Source of the DNA: Burkholderiales bacterium
Lineage (GTDB): Bacteria > Pseudomonadota > Gammaproteobacteria > Burkholderiales > SG8-41
Assembly: GCA_030683105.1 (NCBI GenBank)
Contig: JAUXMZ010000058.1
Span: 1 to 49,591 of the forward strand
Direction: 5' to 3'
DNA length: 49,591 nucleotides
Every line of letters starts with the position of its first letter. The stretch's first letter is position 1. The notes beneath the pieces were generated by a model. That model did no database searches. It saw only the letters and a program-made list of their open reading frames with translations, and was not told the origin of the DNA. Position numbers and translations under genes: made by a program. Positions 25,211-33,641 of the stretch are shown here, in pieces.

Positions 25211-26203
25211 TCAGGCGCGCGCTACTTCATTGACCAGCGCGGCGTTGCGGCCCCAGCACCCGAGATTGTCGAAAAAAATCTGGTTGACCCGCGCCTCGTT
25301 GCCCGATGCTGCCGCGGCGTTGTGCGGCGAAATCAGGACGCAGGGCAGGTCCCACAGCGGGGAATTCGGCGCCAGCGGTTCCTTTTCGAACACGTCGAGA
25401 TAGGCGCCGGCGAGGTGCCCGCTGCGCAGCGCTTCGACTAGCGCGGGCTCATTTATGATTTCGCCGCGCGCGATGTTGATGACGCGTGCGCCTTGCGGCA
25501 GCCGGGCCAGCATGCCGGCGTCGACCAAGCCGCGGGTCTCGGGAGTGAGCGGGCAGGTGATGACCAGCCAGTCGGTCCGCGGCAGCAGTTCATTGAGCAC
25601 GGACGGCAGGTGCAACTCGTCGGCGTGGTCGCCGGCATGAGCGGGGCTGCGGCGCACGCCGATTACCGTGAGGCCGAGCACCCGCGCCAGGCGCGCAAAC
25701 TCGTTGCCGATATAACCCAGGCCGAGAACGAGCGCAGTCTGGCCCCTGAGGTCGCGCGGGAATTCGGGCATGCGCGTGGGATTCCAGACCCGGTTTTTCT
25801 GGCCTTCGAGCCAGCGCGGGAAATTGCGCGCGAGCATCAGGAGGCCCGCGATCATGGTCTGGGCGATGGGTTCGGCCGTGGCGCCCGATGAGGTCGTGAT
25901 GCGCACGCCGCGCGCGAGCATCTCGGTATAGATCGGGTGATCGACGCCCGCGTTGAACACCTGCAGCCATTTGAGCCCGGGCGCTTTGCGCAGCGCGGAG
26001 AAGAACTGGCGCGCGTGATCGGGAAAGACATCCTCGGTAAAATACGCGAGCTCTATGCGCGCGCACGCCTCGTCCGCCAGCCGCGCCTCGCTGTTTTCGG
26101 GCAGCACCAGCAGTTCCAGCGCGAGGCCGGCGCGCGCCGCGGCCCCGGCGATTTCCGCGCCGTGGTCGGCAACGCAGCGGTGAGAGACGAGGAGTGTGGT
26201 CAT
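25211..26203 (-). CDS. D-2-hydroxyacid dehydrogenase
   Basis: A 330-residue NAD(P)-dependent 2-hydroxyacid dehydrogenase of the glyoxylate/phosphoglycerate dehydrogenase type. The nucleotide-binding motif is GLGYIG (161-166). The catalytic Arg246 (NIARGEIINE), Glu275 (VFEKEP) and His294 (SPHNAA) are all present. It should interconvert a D-2-hydroxy acid and its 2-oxo acid. It is 87 bases upstream of the Bug receptor gene on the same strand, suggesting uptake and oxidation of one class of acid. Confidence 0.9.
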   Translation of the reverse strand: MTTLLVSHRCVADHGAEIAGAAARAGLALELLVLPENSEARLADEACARIELAYFTEDVFPDHARQFFSALRKAPGLKWLQVFNAGVDHPIYTEMLARGVRITTSSGATAEPIAQTMIAGLLMLARNFPRWLEGQKNRVWNPTRMPEFPRDLRGQTALVLGLGYIGNEFARLARVLGLTVIGVRRSPAHAGDHADELHLPSVLNELLPRTDWLVITCPLTPETRGLVDAGMLARLPQGARVINIARGEIINEPALVEALRSGHLAGAYLDVFEKEPLAPNSPLWDLPCVLISPHNAAAASGNEARVNQIFFDNLGCWGRNAALVNEVARA

Positions 26204-26213
26204 GCTAAAAGCG

Positions 26214-26255
26214 GTGATTGGTGATTGGTGATTGGTGATTAGTGATTAGTGAATG
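26214..26255. repeat. Tandem array of 7-bp units (GTGATTG/GTGATTA)
   Basis: Six direct copies in exact 7-bp register: GTGATTG three times, GTGATTA twice, GTGAATG once. It starts eleven bases before the start codon of the leftward 2-hydroxyacid dehydrogenase gene, covering its likely promoter or leader. Similar units occur at 24049 and 39744. Confidence 0.8.
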
Positions 26256-26342
26256 GCGAGAGACGGAAGACCTGTTTTTAGAGCGTCTGTGACGCTCGCT
26301 ATTCATGTTTCACTGATTTTACCTGCTATTTGCTAAGATGCC

Positions 26343-26558
26343 AGCAGCCTGCCGGACTTGGCTCCATTCGCCGGAACGCGTAGTGTTAATGGATCGCTAT
26401 TAATGGATGCTTAGGCGACAGGCTGCTTAATGAAGAAGCTTTACGTGTCGAAACCCTATGCTAATCTGATCTAACGTCACTTGCATGGCGTTCTTTTAGC
26501 CCCGTTCTTAAGTTTTTTAATTTTAGGAGTTTGTCGGGGCTAAGTCCGACAAACTCCT
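26343..26558 (+). repeat. 217-bp interspersed repeat, copy A, ending in a GGAG hairpin
   Basis: This stretch aligns base for base with 43269-43487, sharing long identical blocks such as AAGAAGCTTTACGTGT and CGTCACTTGCATGGCGTTC. At the left, CAGCCTG (26345-26351) is complementary to CAGGCTG (26419-26425). At the right end, AGGAGTTTGTCGG (26525-26537) and CCGACAAACTCCT (26546-26558) form a perfect 13-bp hairpin. No coding frame is shared, so it behaves as a small non-autonomous element. It sits directly before dapE, whose ribosome-binding site follows the hairpin. Confidence 0.75.
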
Positions 26559-26581
26559 GACCCGACAGGAAAGTCCATTTC

Positions 26582-27730
26582 ATGGAAATCGATACCCTAG
26601 CCCTCGCCAAGACACTGATCGCGCGCCGCTCGGTGTCGCCCGACGATGCCGGCTGCCTCGACATGGTGATAGAGATTCTCGAACCGCTCGGTTTCCAGTG
26701 CGAGAAGATCAGCATGAACGGCGTCGACAACCTGTGGGCGCGGCGCGGCGCGGCCGCCCCGCTGCTGTGCTTCGCGGGACATACCGACGTCGTGCCGACC
26801 GGTCCGCTTGACCGCTGGGTCAGCGACCCGTTCACGCCGACCGTCAGGGACGGCGTGCTCTATGGCCGCGGCGCCGCCGACATGAAAACCTCGATTGCGG
26901 CGTTCGTCGCCGCCATTGTCGAATTCATCACAGAATATCCCGATCACCCCGGGTCAATCGCGGTGCTGTTCACGTCCGACGAGGAGGGGCCTGCCGTCGA
27001 CGGCACGGTGCGCGTGGTCGAGGCGCTCGCCGGGCGCGGGGAGAAAATGGATTACTGCATCGTCGGCGAGCCGACTTCAGTCAGCACGCTCGGCGACATG
27101 ATCAAGAACGGCCGCCGTGGTTCGCTTTCCGGCACGCTGACGGTCAAAGGCGTGCAGGGCCACGTCGCCTATCCGCATCTTGCAAAAAACCCGGTGCATG
27201 AAGTCGCCGCGGCGATTGCCGAACTGGCGCAGACCGAATGGGACCGCGGCAACGAATATTTCCCGCCGACGACGTGGCAGATTTCCAATTTCCATGCCGG
27301 CACCGGCGCGACCAATATCATTCCCGGCGACGCGCAGGTCCAGTTCAACTTCCGCTTCTCCACCGCGAGCACGGTCGAGTCGCTGCAAACGCGCTTCATC
27401 GGCATCCTCGACAAGCATGGCGTCGAGCACGACATAGCCTGGGTTTACGGCGGGCGGCCGTTCGTCACCAAACGCGGCGATCTCGTCGATGCGGTGGCGC
27501 GCGCGATCAAGACCGTGACCGGCGTGACCACGGAGCTGTCGACCACCGGCGGCACTTCGGATGGGCGCTTCATCGCCGACATCTGCCCGGAGGTGGTCGA
27601 GTTCGGCCCGACCAACGCCACCATCCACAAGGTCAACGAGTGCATAAATCTTCGGGAGGTTGAGGCGCTCCCGAAGATTTATGAACAGATTCTGGTCAAC
27701 CTGCTGATCGGCAAGGGACAGCCGCTGTGA
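26582..27730 (+). CDS. dapE: Succinyl-diaminopimelate desuccinylase
   Basis: A 382-residue M20 metallopeptidase of full DapE length. Metal and catalytic residues are in place: His67 and Asp69 ([10 protein letters not shown]), Asp100 (GRGAADMK) and Glu134/Glu135 ([10 protein letters not shown]). It hydrolyses N-succinyl-LL-diaminopimelate in the lysine and cell-wall DAP pathway. ATG 26582 has AGGAAAG upstream. Its other pathway genes are not nearby. The repeat element just upstream must supply or carry its promoter region, or transcription starts further left. Confidence 0.95.
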   Translation: MEIDTLALAKTLIARRSVSPDDAGCLDMVIEILEPLGFQCEKISMNGVDNLWARRGAAAPLLCFAGHTDVVPTGPLDRWVSDPFTPTVRDGVLYGRGAADMKTSIAAFVAAIVEFITEYPDHPGSIAVLFTSDEEGPAVDGTVRVVEALAGRGEKMDYCIVGEPTSVSTLGDMIKNGRRGSLSGTLTVKGVQGHVAYPHLAKNPVHEVAAAIAELAQTEWDRGNEYFPPTTWQISNFHAGTGATNIIPGDAQVQFNFRFSTASTVESLQTRFIGILDKHGVEHDIAWVYGGRPFVTKRGDLVDAVARAIKTVTGVTTELSTTGGTSDGRFIADICPEVVEFGPTNATIHKVNECINLREVEALPKIYEQILVNLLIGKGQPL

Positions 27731-27763
27731 TACATATCATATTGTTTTTATTGATTAAATAGT

Positions 27764-28339
27764 ATGTCGCGCTCGGACAATGTAAACGAATTGCCCGCCG
27801 ATTTGCCGGTGCCGGTAGACGATGGCGCATGCGACCATCTCAAAGGAATGCGCCTGCCTGCGGTGATGCTGGCCTCCACCGGCGGGCGCAGCGTGGATCT
27901 CGCGCGACTCGCCGGACTTACCGTGGTCTATGTCTATCCGCGAACCGGGCGCCCCGATCAAGCACTGCCCACTGGCTGGAACGCGATCCCCGGCGCGCGC
28001 GGCTGCACGCCGCAGTCGTGCGCGTTCCGCGACCATTACCAGGAACTGCGCGAGCTCGGCGTCGCCAACCTGTTCGGACTCAGCACCCAGGACACCGCTT
28101 ACCAGCGGGAAGCGGTCGAGCGCCTGCACCTGCCGTTCGAGTTGTTGTCAGACGAAAAGCTGGCGTTTGCTCGTGCGCTGAAACTGCCGACCTTCGCGGT
28201 CGACGGCATGACCCTCATCAAGCGGCTGACGCTGATTGCGCGCGACGGCGCGATCGAGAAAGTGTTTTATCCGGTGTTTCCGCCGGATGCCAGCGCGGGG
28301 ATGGTGCTGGCGTGGCTGGCGGATCAGCCCAGCGCATAA
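27764..28339 (+). CDS. Peroxiredoxin (AhpC/TSA, BCP-like)
   Basis: A 191-residue thioredoxin-fold peroxidase. The active-site region GARGCTPQSCAFRD holds Cys81 and Cys86, as in the peroxiredoxin subgroup with a CTPQSC motif. It should reduce hydrogen peroxide or organic peroxides with thiol donors. It lies 33 bases after dapE on the same strand and ends 12 bases before the convergent hydrolase gene. Confidence 0.85.
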   Translation: MSRSDNVNELPADLPVPVDDGACDHLKGMRLPAVMLASTGGRSVDLARLAGLTVVYVYPRTGRPDQALPTGWNAIPGARGCTPQSCAFRDHYQELRELGVANLFGLSTQDTAYQREAVERLHLPFELLSDEKLAFARALKLPTFAVDGMTLIKRLTLIARDGAIEKVFYPVFPPDASAGMVLAWLADQPSA

Positions 28340-28350
28340 CGCCTCGATCT

Positions 28351-29160
28351 TCAGCGGGCAGACACCTCTGCGGTCCAGCGCGCGATCTCGTCGCGCGATG
28401 CCGAAGGCGCGTCGAGGTGGCTCGCATCCGGCTCGTACAATTTACTGAGTGGATTGCGGGGAAGCGCGTTGAACATCGTCTGTTTGAGTTTACGCAAACC
28501 CGGGTAATCTCCCGTTGGTCCGATATGCAGGACAGGCGTTCGGGGATTCATGTTTTTAACCGCCATGGTCTGGTTCATGGCGCCGTCGGGGTCGAACCAG
28601 CTGAAGTAGATCGCCGGCGTGGTGTTGACTGCAGTCAAGCCTTTGCTGCCTTCGTAATCCTGAAACTGCGTCTTGTCGTTCCCTTTGCCCTCGGCAATCA
28701 GCTTGCGCGCCAGGTCGACCGACGCGCCCAGTTTTTCCCGATAAAGGGCGTTACTGACGTCCCCGCCCGGCGCCATGGCGATGATGCCATCCACTTCGTG
28801 CCTGCCGCCAAAATAGAGCGCGAACAGTCCGCCCTGACTGTGCCCGGCGACAAACACCTTCCGTGCACCTTTGCTCCTCAGCATAGCCAGGGCGGCTTCG
28901 GTTTCCTGTTCCGCGACATTCACGCTCACGTCATAGTCGCGCCGTCCAGACCAGGGCATTTCCAGATTGGCAACGAGGTAGCCTTTGTCTTTGAGCGTAG
29001 AGGCCAGAGTCGAGACGTGCCTCGCAGGCGAACCTCCTTTGCCATGCATGATGACGATGCCGATTCCCGGCGCGGGCGTTTGAGCGGCTGATGAATAAGC
29101 TATTCCTGCGAGCACGACGGCCAGGGCCACCATGATGCAGATGCGCATAGTTTGAATCAT
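28351..29160 (-). CDS. Exported alpha/beta-hydrolase
   Basis: A 269-residue protein with a signal peptide (about 1-26) and an alpha/beta-hydrolase core. The oxyanion strand is IVIMHGKGGS (36-44), the nucleophile Ser108 is in AGHSQGGLF, and His about 253 lies in DASHLDAPS. It resembles dienelactone-hydrolase-like secreted hydrolases; the substrate is unknown. The first ATG is at 29160 and a second at 29148, both giving a usable signal peptide. A MITE-like element begins just upstream, replacing a normal promoter region. Confidence 0.82.
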   Translation of the reverse strand: MIQTMRICIMVALAVVLAGIAYSSAAQTPAPGIGIVIMHGKGGSPARHVSTLASTLKDKGYLVANLEMPWSGRRDYDVSVNVAEQETEAALAMLRSKGARKVFVAGHSQGGLFALYFGGRHEVDGIIAMAPGGDVSNALYREKLGASVDLARKLIAEGKGNDKTQFQDYEGSKGLTAVNTTPAIYFSWFDPDGAMNQTMAVKNMNPRTPVLHIGPTGDYPGLRKLKQTMFNALPRNPLSKLYEPDASHLDAPSASRDEIARWTAEVSAR

Positions 29161-29206
29161 ATGTTGTCACGCCTTCCGGGTTAACGCCGCCATTTGTTAA
29201 CAGGTC

Positions 29207-29549
29207 CTAGGGCCTGTTAACCATTACCGCGTGAGATGCGTTGTGGCCAAAATTGTCGATGGCGAGGCGCTTGTCGCCGTCAATATCGCGAATATGGGAA
29301 AGACGAGCAACGATGCTAGCGGCGATTTTGGCCTCAACCCGAAGGGATGGGACGCTGAGCAACGGCTTTGCCGTTGCGCGTCCCATAATGGGCCAGAATA
29401 CGGACCGCGAGCGCGTAGCGCCCGCTCGGGGCTCATGGCGTTGTCGCACCTTCGCTTATTTGCCACGGGGCAAACCGCGCTAGGCGCTCCTAGCCCTGAG
29501 CCCAAATCGCCTCCGTCGCACTCATGTGGTAATTGTTAACAGGCCCTAG
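29207..29549. mobile_element. 343-bp MITE-like element with about 34-bp terminal inverted repeats
   Basis: The left end CTAGGGCCTGTTAACCATTA (29207-29226) matches the reverse complement of the right end (to 29549) over about 34 bases with a few mismatches. CTAG borders both ends and may be the target duplication. Internal palindromes include TGGGACGC/GCGTCCCA with CAACGGC/GCCGTTG. There is no transposase; the two short frames inside are not convincing. Just left of it, ATTTGTTAACAGGTCCTAG (29192-29210) looks like a second right end facing the other way. Confidence 0.75.
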
Positions 29550-30583
29550 AGACCGGCAGCCAATTCCCGGATCAATTCGGCGGCGGGCGCCTCTTTGCAG
29601 CCGCTCGCATTCTGGCCAGACCACAGCGGCGAGAAATCGCCGGAGCCCAGGCTTTCGGCTTGGGCGCGCAAGGGGGCGATGGCCGCGGCGGCCAGGGGAA
29701 ATGCGGGCGCTGCGGGGCTGATCGGGCCCAGTTCTTTCATGATGCGGTTCACGATGGAGCGGGCGGGCCGGCCCGTGAAGAGGTTCGTGAGCGCCGTGTG
29801 TCGGGCGGCCTCGCTCTTGAGCGCCGCGCGATGCACAGGGCTCGTGGTGGCCTCGGGGCAGAGCAGAAAAGCCGTCCCGACCTGCACGCCGGCTGCGCCG
29901 AGCGCCATGGCCGCCGCAACGCCTTTCGCATCGGCGATGCCGCCGGCGGCAATGACCGGGAGCTTCACCACCTGCACGATTTGCGGCAACAGCGCAAACG
30001 TGCCCACTTGCGTGCTGAGGTCTTTCGACAGGAAGATCCCGCGATGGCCGCCTGCCTCCAACCCTTGCGCGATGATCGCATCGACTCCATGCGCTTCGAG
30101 CCAGCGCGCCTCTGCGAGGGTGGTTGCCGAAGACAGTATCTTCGCGCCCCAGGACTTAACGCGCGCCAGCAATTCGGCCGATGGCAAGCCGAAATGAAAG
30201 CTCACTACGGTGGGCTTGAATTCGCTCAGCACCTCCGCGGCTGCGGAACTGAAGGGCACGCGCCCCGGCCCGGCGGCAATGGTGCCTGCATCGATGCCGA
30301 ACGCCTGGTAATACGGCGACAGCGCAGCCCGCCATGTCGCTTCGCGCCCGGCATCGGGCGCGGGCGGCGCGTGGCAAAAGAAATTCACGTTGAACGGCTG
30401 GCCTGATTGCGCTTTGATCGCTGCCAGCTCATTGCGCATGGCGTCGGGACCGAGCATGGCGCAAGGCAGCGAGCCCAGTCCGCCCGCGTTGGACACAGCC
30501 ACCGCCAGAGCGCCGCCTTGCACCCCCGCCATGGGTGCCTGAATGATAGGCAGCTCGATGCCCAGGAGGCGTTGCAGTGTCAT
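29546..30583 (-). CDS. Nitronate monooxygenase (2-nitropropane dioxygenase family)
   Basis: A 345-residue FMN-dependent TIM-barrel enzyme with the NMO signatures: an N-terminal PIIQAPMAGVQGG loop, GLEAGGHRGIF for phosphate binding, and AAGGIADAKGVAAAMALGA. It oxidises alkyl nitronates such as propionate 3-nitronate. Its stop codon TAG (29548-29546) is the edge of the MITE-like element, so the C-terminus may have been changed by insertion, although the protein length is near normal. It stands alone. Confidence 0.9.
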   Translation of the reverse strand: MTLQRLLGIELPIIQAPMAGVQGGALAVAVSNAGGLGSLPCAMLGPDAMRNELAAIKAQSGQPFNVNFFCHAPPAPDAGREATWRAALSPYYQAFGIDAGTIAAGPGRVPFSSAAAEVLSEFKPTVVSFHFGLPSAELLARVKSWGAKILSSATTLAEARWLEAHGVDAIIAQGLEAGGHRGIFLSKDLSTQVGTFALLPQIVQVVKLPVIAAGGIADAKGVAAAMALGAAGVQVGTAFLLCPEATTSPVHRAALKSEAARHTALTNLFTGRPARSIVNRIMKELGPISPAAPAFPLAAAAIAPLRAQAESLGSGDFSPLWSGQNASGCKEAPAAELIRELAAGL

Positions 30584-30826
30584 CGTCCGAACTCCATTGT
30601 TGCCGTCTAAACCGTGCGGTTTACTGTGGAAATGCGTCGCTACCCGTCTGAATTGCCCCTATCTTACGGCCTAATATCGCAAGATCAATACCTTGGTCTG
30701 GTCCAACCCGGTTATATCATGTAGTCGGTTCATCTCATTGCTTGTCGTTAAACTCTGGGCGGTTTCGTATCGTCTCAACCGGAACGACAGGGCTGCGCGT
30801 TCAAGGGTACAATTTAACCGCACAAC

Positions 30827-31528
30827 ATGACGCAATCCCCCATCAGCCCATCGCTGGGCGACGAAGAACTGGATCGGCTTGAAGCGCTGCTCGATTCGCC
30901 GGTATTCAAAGGCGGGGCGATGCGGCTCGATGAGTTGCAGGGGTTTCTGTGCGCCGTGATCAGCGCACCCGATACGATACTGCCCAGCGCGTGGCTGCCG
31001 GCCGCGCTGGGCGAGAACCCGGAATACGAAAACCAGCAACAGGCGGAAGAAGTCCTGGGGCTGGTAATGCGTTTCTACAACGACATCGCGCTTACGCTGC
31101 AGCAGGGTGAAGGCATCGCGCTGCAGCTTTACCATCCCGAGGGCGAGGAAGATTACGATTTCCAGAGCTGGTGCAGCGGCTACCTCTATGGCGTCGAATT
31201 GTCGGAAGTGGATTGGTACGAGGCCGGCGATTCGGAAGAGGTGGATGAGTTGTTGTTTCCGTTCGGTGTGCTGGCAGGCGAGCTCGAGGACTTCCTGCAC
31301 GATACCGGCCAGGGCGCAATTACGGAAAAGGAAAAGGCGGAACTCGTGGCGGCATGCCGTGAGGACCTCGCCAGTGCGGTGATGCAGACCTACCGTTACT
31401 GGCTCGCGCGCCGAAGCGCAAAAACGGTGCGCCGCGAAGCTCCCAAGGTGGGCCGCAACGATCCCTGTCCCTGCGGCAGCGGCAGGAAGTTCAAGCAGTG
31501 CTGCGGCGCGCCGGGCAACCTCCACTAG
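30827..31528 (+). CDS. UPF0149/YecA-like protein with C-terminal SEC-C zinc motif
   Basis: A 233-residue protein. Residues 10-195 form the UPF0149/YgfB-YecA helical domain ([22 protein letters not shown]). Residues 209-227 form a SEC-C zinc motif ([18 protein letters not shown], ligands Cys214, Cys216, Cys225 and Cys226/His). SEC-C tails bind ribosomes or SecB-like partners and suggest a role near translation or secretion. It is monocistronic, followed by an AT-rich island. Confidence 0.9.
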   Translation: MTQSPISPSLGDEELDRLEALLDSPVFKGGAMRLDELQGFLCAVISAPDTILPSAWLPAALGENPEYENQQQAEEVLGLVMRFYNDIALTLQQGEGIALQLYHPEGEEDYDFQSWCSGYLYGVELSEVDWYEAGDSEEVDELLFPFGVLAGELEDFLHDTGQGAITEKEKAELVAACREDLASAVMQTYRYWLARRSAKTVRREAPKVGRNDPCPCGSGRKFKQCCGAPGNLH

Positions 31529-31627
31529 CCGCCGAAATTGACGCCCTGCTGCTCACTACCCTCGACCACGCGTTCAAGGGAAAGTTGTAGCCAAAGTGGG
31601 CCGAGGAGGCCAAATATATAAATATGA

Positions 31628-31653
31628 TTGAAAACAATGAGTTATTATATAAT
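31628..31653 (+). promoter_or_regulatory. Possible promoter in AT-rich island
   Basis: TTGAAA (31628-31633) and TATAAT (31648-31653) are separated by 14 bases, shorter than the usual 17, so only the -10 hexamer is convincing. It lies upstream of the mobile mystery A/B pair. Confidence 0.3.
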
Positions 31654-31689
31654 ATTACTGTGTGCGCGTCGTGGTTCTCGGAAATTCAA

Positions 31690-31765
31690 CAACTTATAGA
31701 TTGTTAAGTCACGATTGACTTACTACTTATAAGTTGTTAAATTGTTGTTGATTCACAACTTATAA
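31690..31765. promoter_or_regulatory. Three operator-like CAACTTATA repeats
   Basis: CAACTTATA occurs at 31690-31698, as the palindrome ACTTATAAGT followed by TG at 31725-31736, and as CAACTTATAA at 31756-31765. The spacing is about 30 bases, close to three helical turns. The last copy is eleven bases before the HTH gene, which probably autoregulates here. Confidence 0.5.
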
Positions 31766-31776
31766 CTAGTAATGCC

Positions 31777-32238
31777 GTGCCTAAAACCCTTTCCAGTCTG
31801 CAGCTGAGCCAGGTCGATCAGCGGCTGGCGCCGTGGCGCCGGATGGCGAATGACGTTCCGCCGCGCGGCGGGTGGCTGCGCGCGATCCGCAAAGCGCTGG
31901 GCATGAGCGCCGCGCAGCTCGCGGGCCGTCTCGGCGTCGCGCAGCAGGCGATCGTAAATTTCGAGCGCAACGAGGCGGCGGGCAAGATCACGCTGCAAAG
32001 CCTGCAGCGGGTCGCGCAGGCGCTCGACTGCCGCGTCGTTTATGCCGTGGTGCCGAATAAGCCGCTGGTGCAGATGCGACGCGCGCGCGCGCAGGCGCTC
32101 GCTGACCAACTGGTACGGCCGGTGGCGCATTCGATGAAGCTCGAAGCGCAGGGCGTGAGCGACAAAGAGACCCGGCGCCAGCGCAAGGAACTCACCGACG
32201 AAATTCTGCGCGGCAGTGCACGCAAGCTGTGGCGCTGA
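31777..32238 (+). CDS. Mobile mystery protein A (HTH regulator)
   Basis: A 153-residue protein matching the mobile mystery protein A family: N-terminal VDQRLAPWR, then GWLRAIRKALGMSAAQLAGRLGV with a Cro/CI-type HTH (about 33-90). The start is a GTG at 31777 with no clear ribosome-binding site; an ATG at 31772 is out of frame. The family is always paired with mobile mystery protein B and is thought to be its antitoxin or regulator. The gene overlaps the Fic gene by ten bases. The AT-rich leader differs sharply from the surrounding GC-rich DNA, a sign of transfer. Confidence 0.88.
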   Translation: MPKTLSSLQLSQVDQRLAPWRRMANDVPPRGGWLRAIRKALGMSAAQLAGRLGVAQQAIVNFERNEAAGKITLQSLQRVAQALDCRVVYAVVPNKPLVQMRRARAQALADQLVRPVAHSMKLEAQGVSDKETRRQRKELTDEILRGSARKLWR

Positions 32239-32831
32239 ACCTCGATTATCCCGACGGCGCCACGCCGCTTACCGCCGAGGAGCTCGAAGGGCTGATCCCC
32301 GCGCACATCACGACGCGCGGAGAACTCAATGCCTGGGAAGCGCGCAACGTGCTCAAGGCCGAACAATGGCTGCTGGCACGGCGGCGCGGGGATATTCTCA
32401 CGCCGGCTTTTGTGCGCCGGCTGCATCAGCGCATGTTCGATGAAACATGGCGGTGGGCAGGCATTTTCCGCAATACGGAGAAGAACATCGGCGCCGATCC
32501 CGCGCATATTGCACCGAGACTCAGCGACCTGTGCGAGGACGTGAAGGCGCAACTCGTGCACAAGAGCCAGCCGCTCGATGAGATTGCGGCGCGGTTTCAT
32601 CACCGGCTGGTGAGCATCCATCCGTTCGCCAACGGCAATGGCCGGCACACGCGCCTGATGACTGATCTGCTTCTGATAAGCAACGGCGCGGCGCGTTTTA
32701 CCTGGGGCGAGGATGCATTGATCGACGAAGGCGAAGTGAGAGCGCGTTATATCGCTGCACTGAGAGCGGCAGACGCGCGCGACTATGCGCCGCTATTTGA
32801 GTTCGTCAGGTCAGGAAGCGCCGGCAGGTAG
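32229..32831 (+). CDS. Mobile mystery protein B (Fic/DOC-family)
   Basis: A 200-residue Fic-fold protein. The core is HPFANGNGRHTR (131-142), with catalytic His131. The usual Asp/Glu at position 5 of the motif, which coordinates Mg-ATP, is Asn135; this change is typical of this family. A beta-flap and helices around it are normal. The start is GTG 32229, inside the end of the A gene. Fic enzymes transfer AMP or another group to target proteins; the Asn could alter nucleotide choice. No inhibitory S/TxxxE(G/N) helix was seen, so control likely comes from protein A. Toxin function is inference. Confidence 0.88.
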   Translation: MALNLDYPDGATPLTAEELEGLIPAHITTRGELNAWEARNVLKAEQWLLARRRGDILTPAFVRRLHQRMFDETWRWAGIFRNTEKNIGADPAHIAPRLSDLCEDVKAQLVHKSQPLDEIAARFHHRLVSIHPFANGNGRHTRLMTDLLLISNGAARFTWGEDALIDEGEVRARYIAALRAADARDYAPLFEFVRSGSAGR

Positions 32832-32840
32832 ACTCATGTT

Positions 32841-33449
32841 TCAAGCCAGCCACGGCAACTCGCCGTGGTAGCGCTTCTCGTATGCTTCGATCGCCTCGAT
32901 GTTCTGCAGCACGAGGCTGATGTCGTCGAGGCCTTTCAGGAGTTTTTCCCTGTTGCTCGGGTCTATGTCGAACGGGCAAACCGCACCGTCGGGGCCGGTC
33001 ACGGTTTGTGATTCGAGGTCTACGGTGATCAGCGCGCCGGGTTGCTCGTGCAGCTGCTGGCGCAGTTTTTTCACGGTGGCGTCGGGCAGCCTGACCGGCA
33101 GCAGGCCGTTCTGCAGCGCGTTGCCGTAGTGAATGTCGCCGAACGAAGGCGCGATCACCGAGCGTATACCGTAATCCGTCAGCACCCATACCGCCGATTC
33201 GCGCGAGGAGCCGCAGCCGAAATTGTCGCCGGCAACCAGGATCTGAACATTGCGATATCGCGCCTGGTTGAGTATGAAGCCTGGGTTGTCGCTGCCGTCG
33301 GCGTTATAGCGGATGTCGTGAAACAGGTATTTGCCGTAATCGGCGCCGCGCGCCTTGCGCAGGAAGCGCGCCGGCACGATCTTGTCGGTGTCGACGTTGG
33401 CCATGTCGATGGGCGCGGCGACGGCGGTAATTTTTGTGAATGGCTTCAT
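32841..33449 (-). CDS. leuD: Isopropylmalate isomerase-type small subunit (LeuD-like)
   Basis: A 202-residue swivel-domain subunit with NVDTDKIVPARFL (18-30) and the GCGSSRESAVW substrate loop. It pairs with the LeuC-like large subunit upstream to form an aconitase-type hydro-lyase. It differs from housekeeping LeuD in several conserved spots (for example PARFLRKARG in place of PKQFL.K) and has no leuB or leuA next to it. The gap to the large subunit contains a nonamer hairpin. Given the lyase, CoA-transferase and PrpD neighbours, hydration of another dicarboxylate such as a methylated maleate or citraconate is possible. Confidence 0.88.
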   Translation of the reverse strand: MKPFTKITAVAAPIDMANVDTDKIVPARFLRKARGADYGKYLFHDIRYNADGSDNPGFILNQARYRNVQILVAGDNFGCGSSRESAVWVLTDYGIRSVIAPSFGDIHYGNALQNGLLPVRLPDATVKKLRQQLHEQPGALITVDLESQTVTGPDGAVCPFDIDPSNREKLLKGLDDISLVLQNIEAIEAYEKRYHGELPWLA

Positions 33450-33467
33450 AAGACCTCTAAAGCATTA

Positions 33468-33628
33468 ACACGAAGGACACAAAGGACACGAAGGAAAACC
33501 GAAAAATGAGATAAAACCAAGAACCGTGATCTTGTTGGCAATCGCACGTCGGCACTAAGAGCAAATGTATTTAGCATCTCGATTTTTGTTGATTATCTTT
33601 CCTTTGTGTCCTTTGTGTCCTTCGTGTC
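33468..33628. repeat. Inverted pair of 9-bp arrays between the LeuD- and LeuC-like genes
   Basis: CACGAAGGA/CACAAAGGA nonamers (33468-33494) face their complement TCCTTTGTG/TCCTTCGTG (33599-33628) over a loop of about 104 bases. It occupies almost the whole gap between two genes that should be made in equal amounts, so the mRNA would carry a strong long-range stem. Confidence 0.75.
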
Positions 33629-33641
33629 TATGCTTTTGACT

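Noticed and set aside
26214-26255. CRISPR array
   Set aside because: The 7-bp and 9-bp arrays are direct repeats without spacers and far too short in unit length; no cas gene is present.
26525-26558. Riboswitch or attenuator of dapE
   Set aside because: The hairpin just before dapE first looked regulatory, but identical hairpins occur at other loci, so it is better explained as part of a dispersed repeat.
27829-29091. 420-codon open frame on the plus strand
   Set aside because: Runs through the peroxiredoxin gene in another frame and the antisense of the exported hydrolase.
29224-29539. Short open frames on both strands inside the MITE-like element
   Set aside because: No ribosome-binding site or family resemblance; they arise from internal palindromes of the element.
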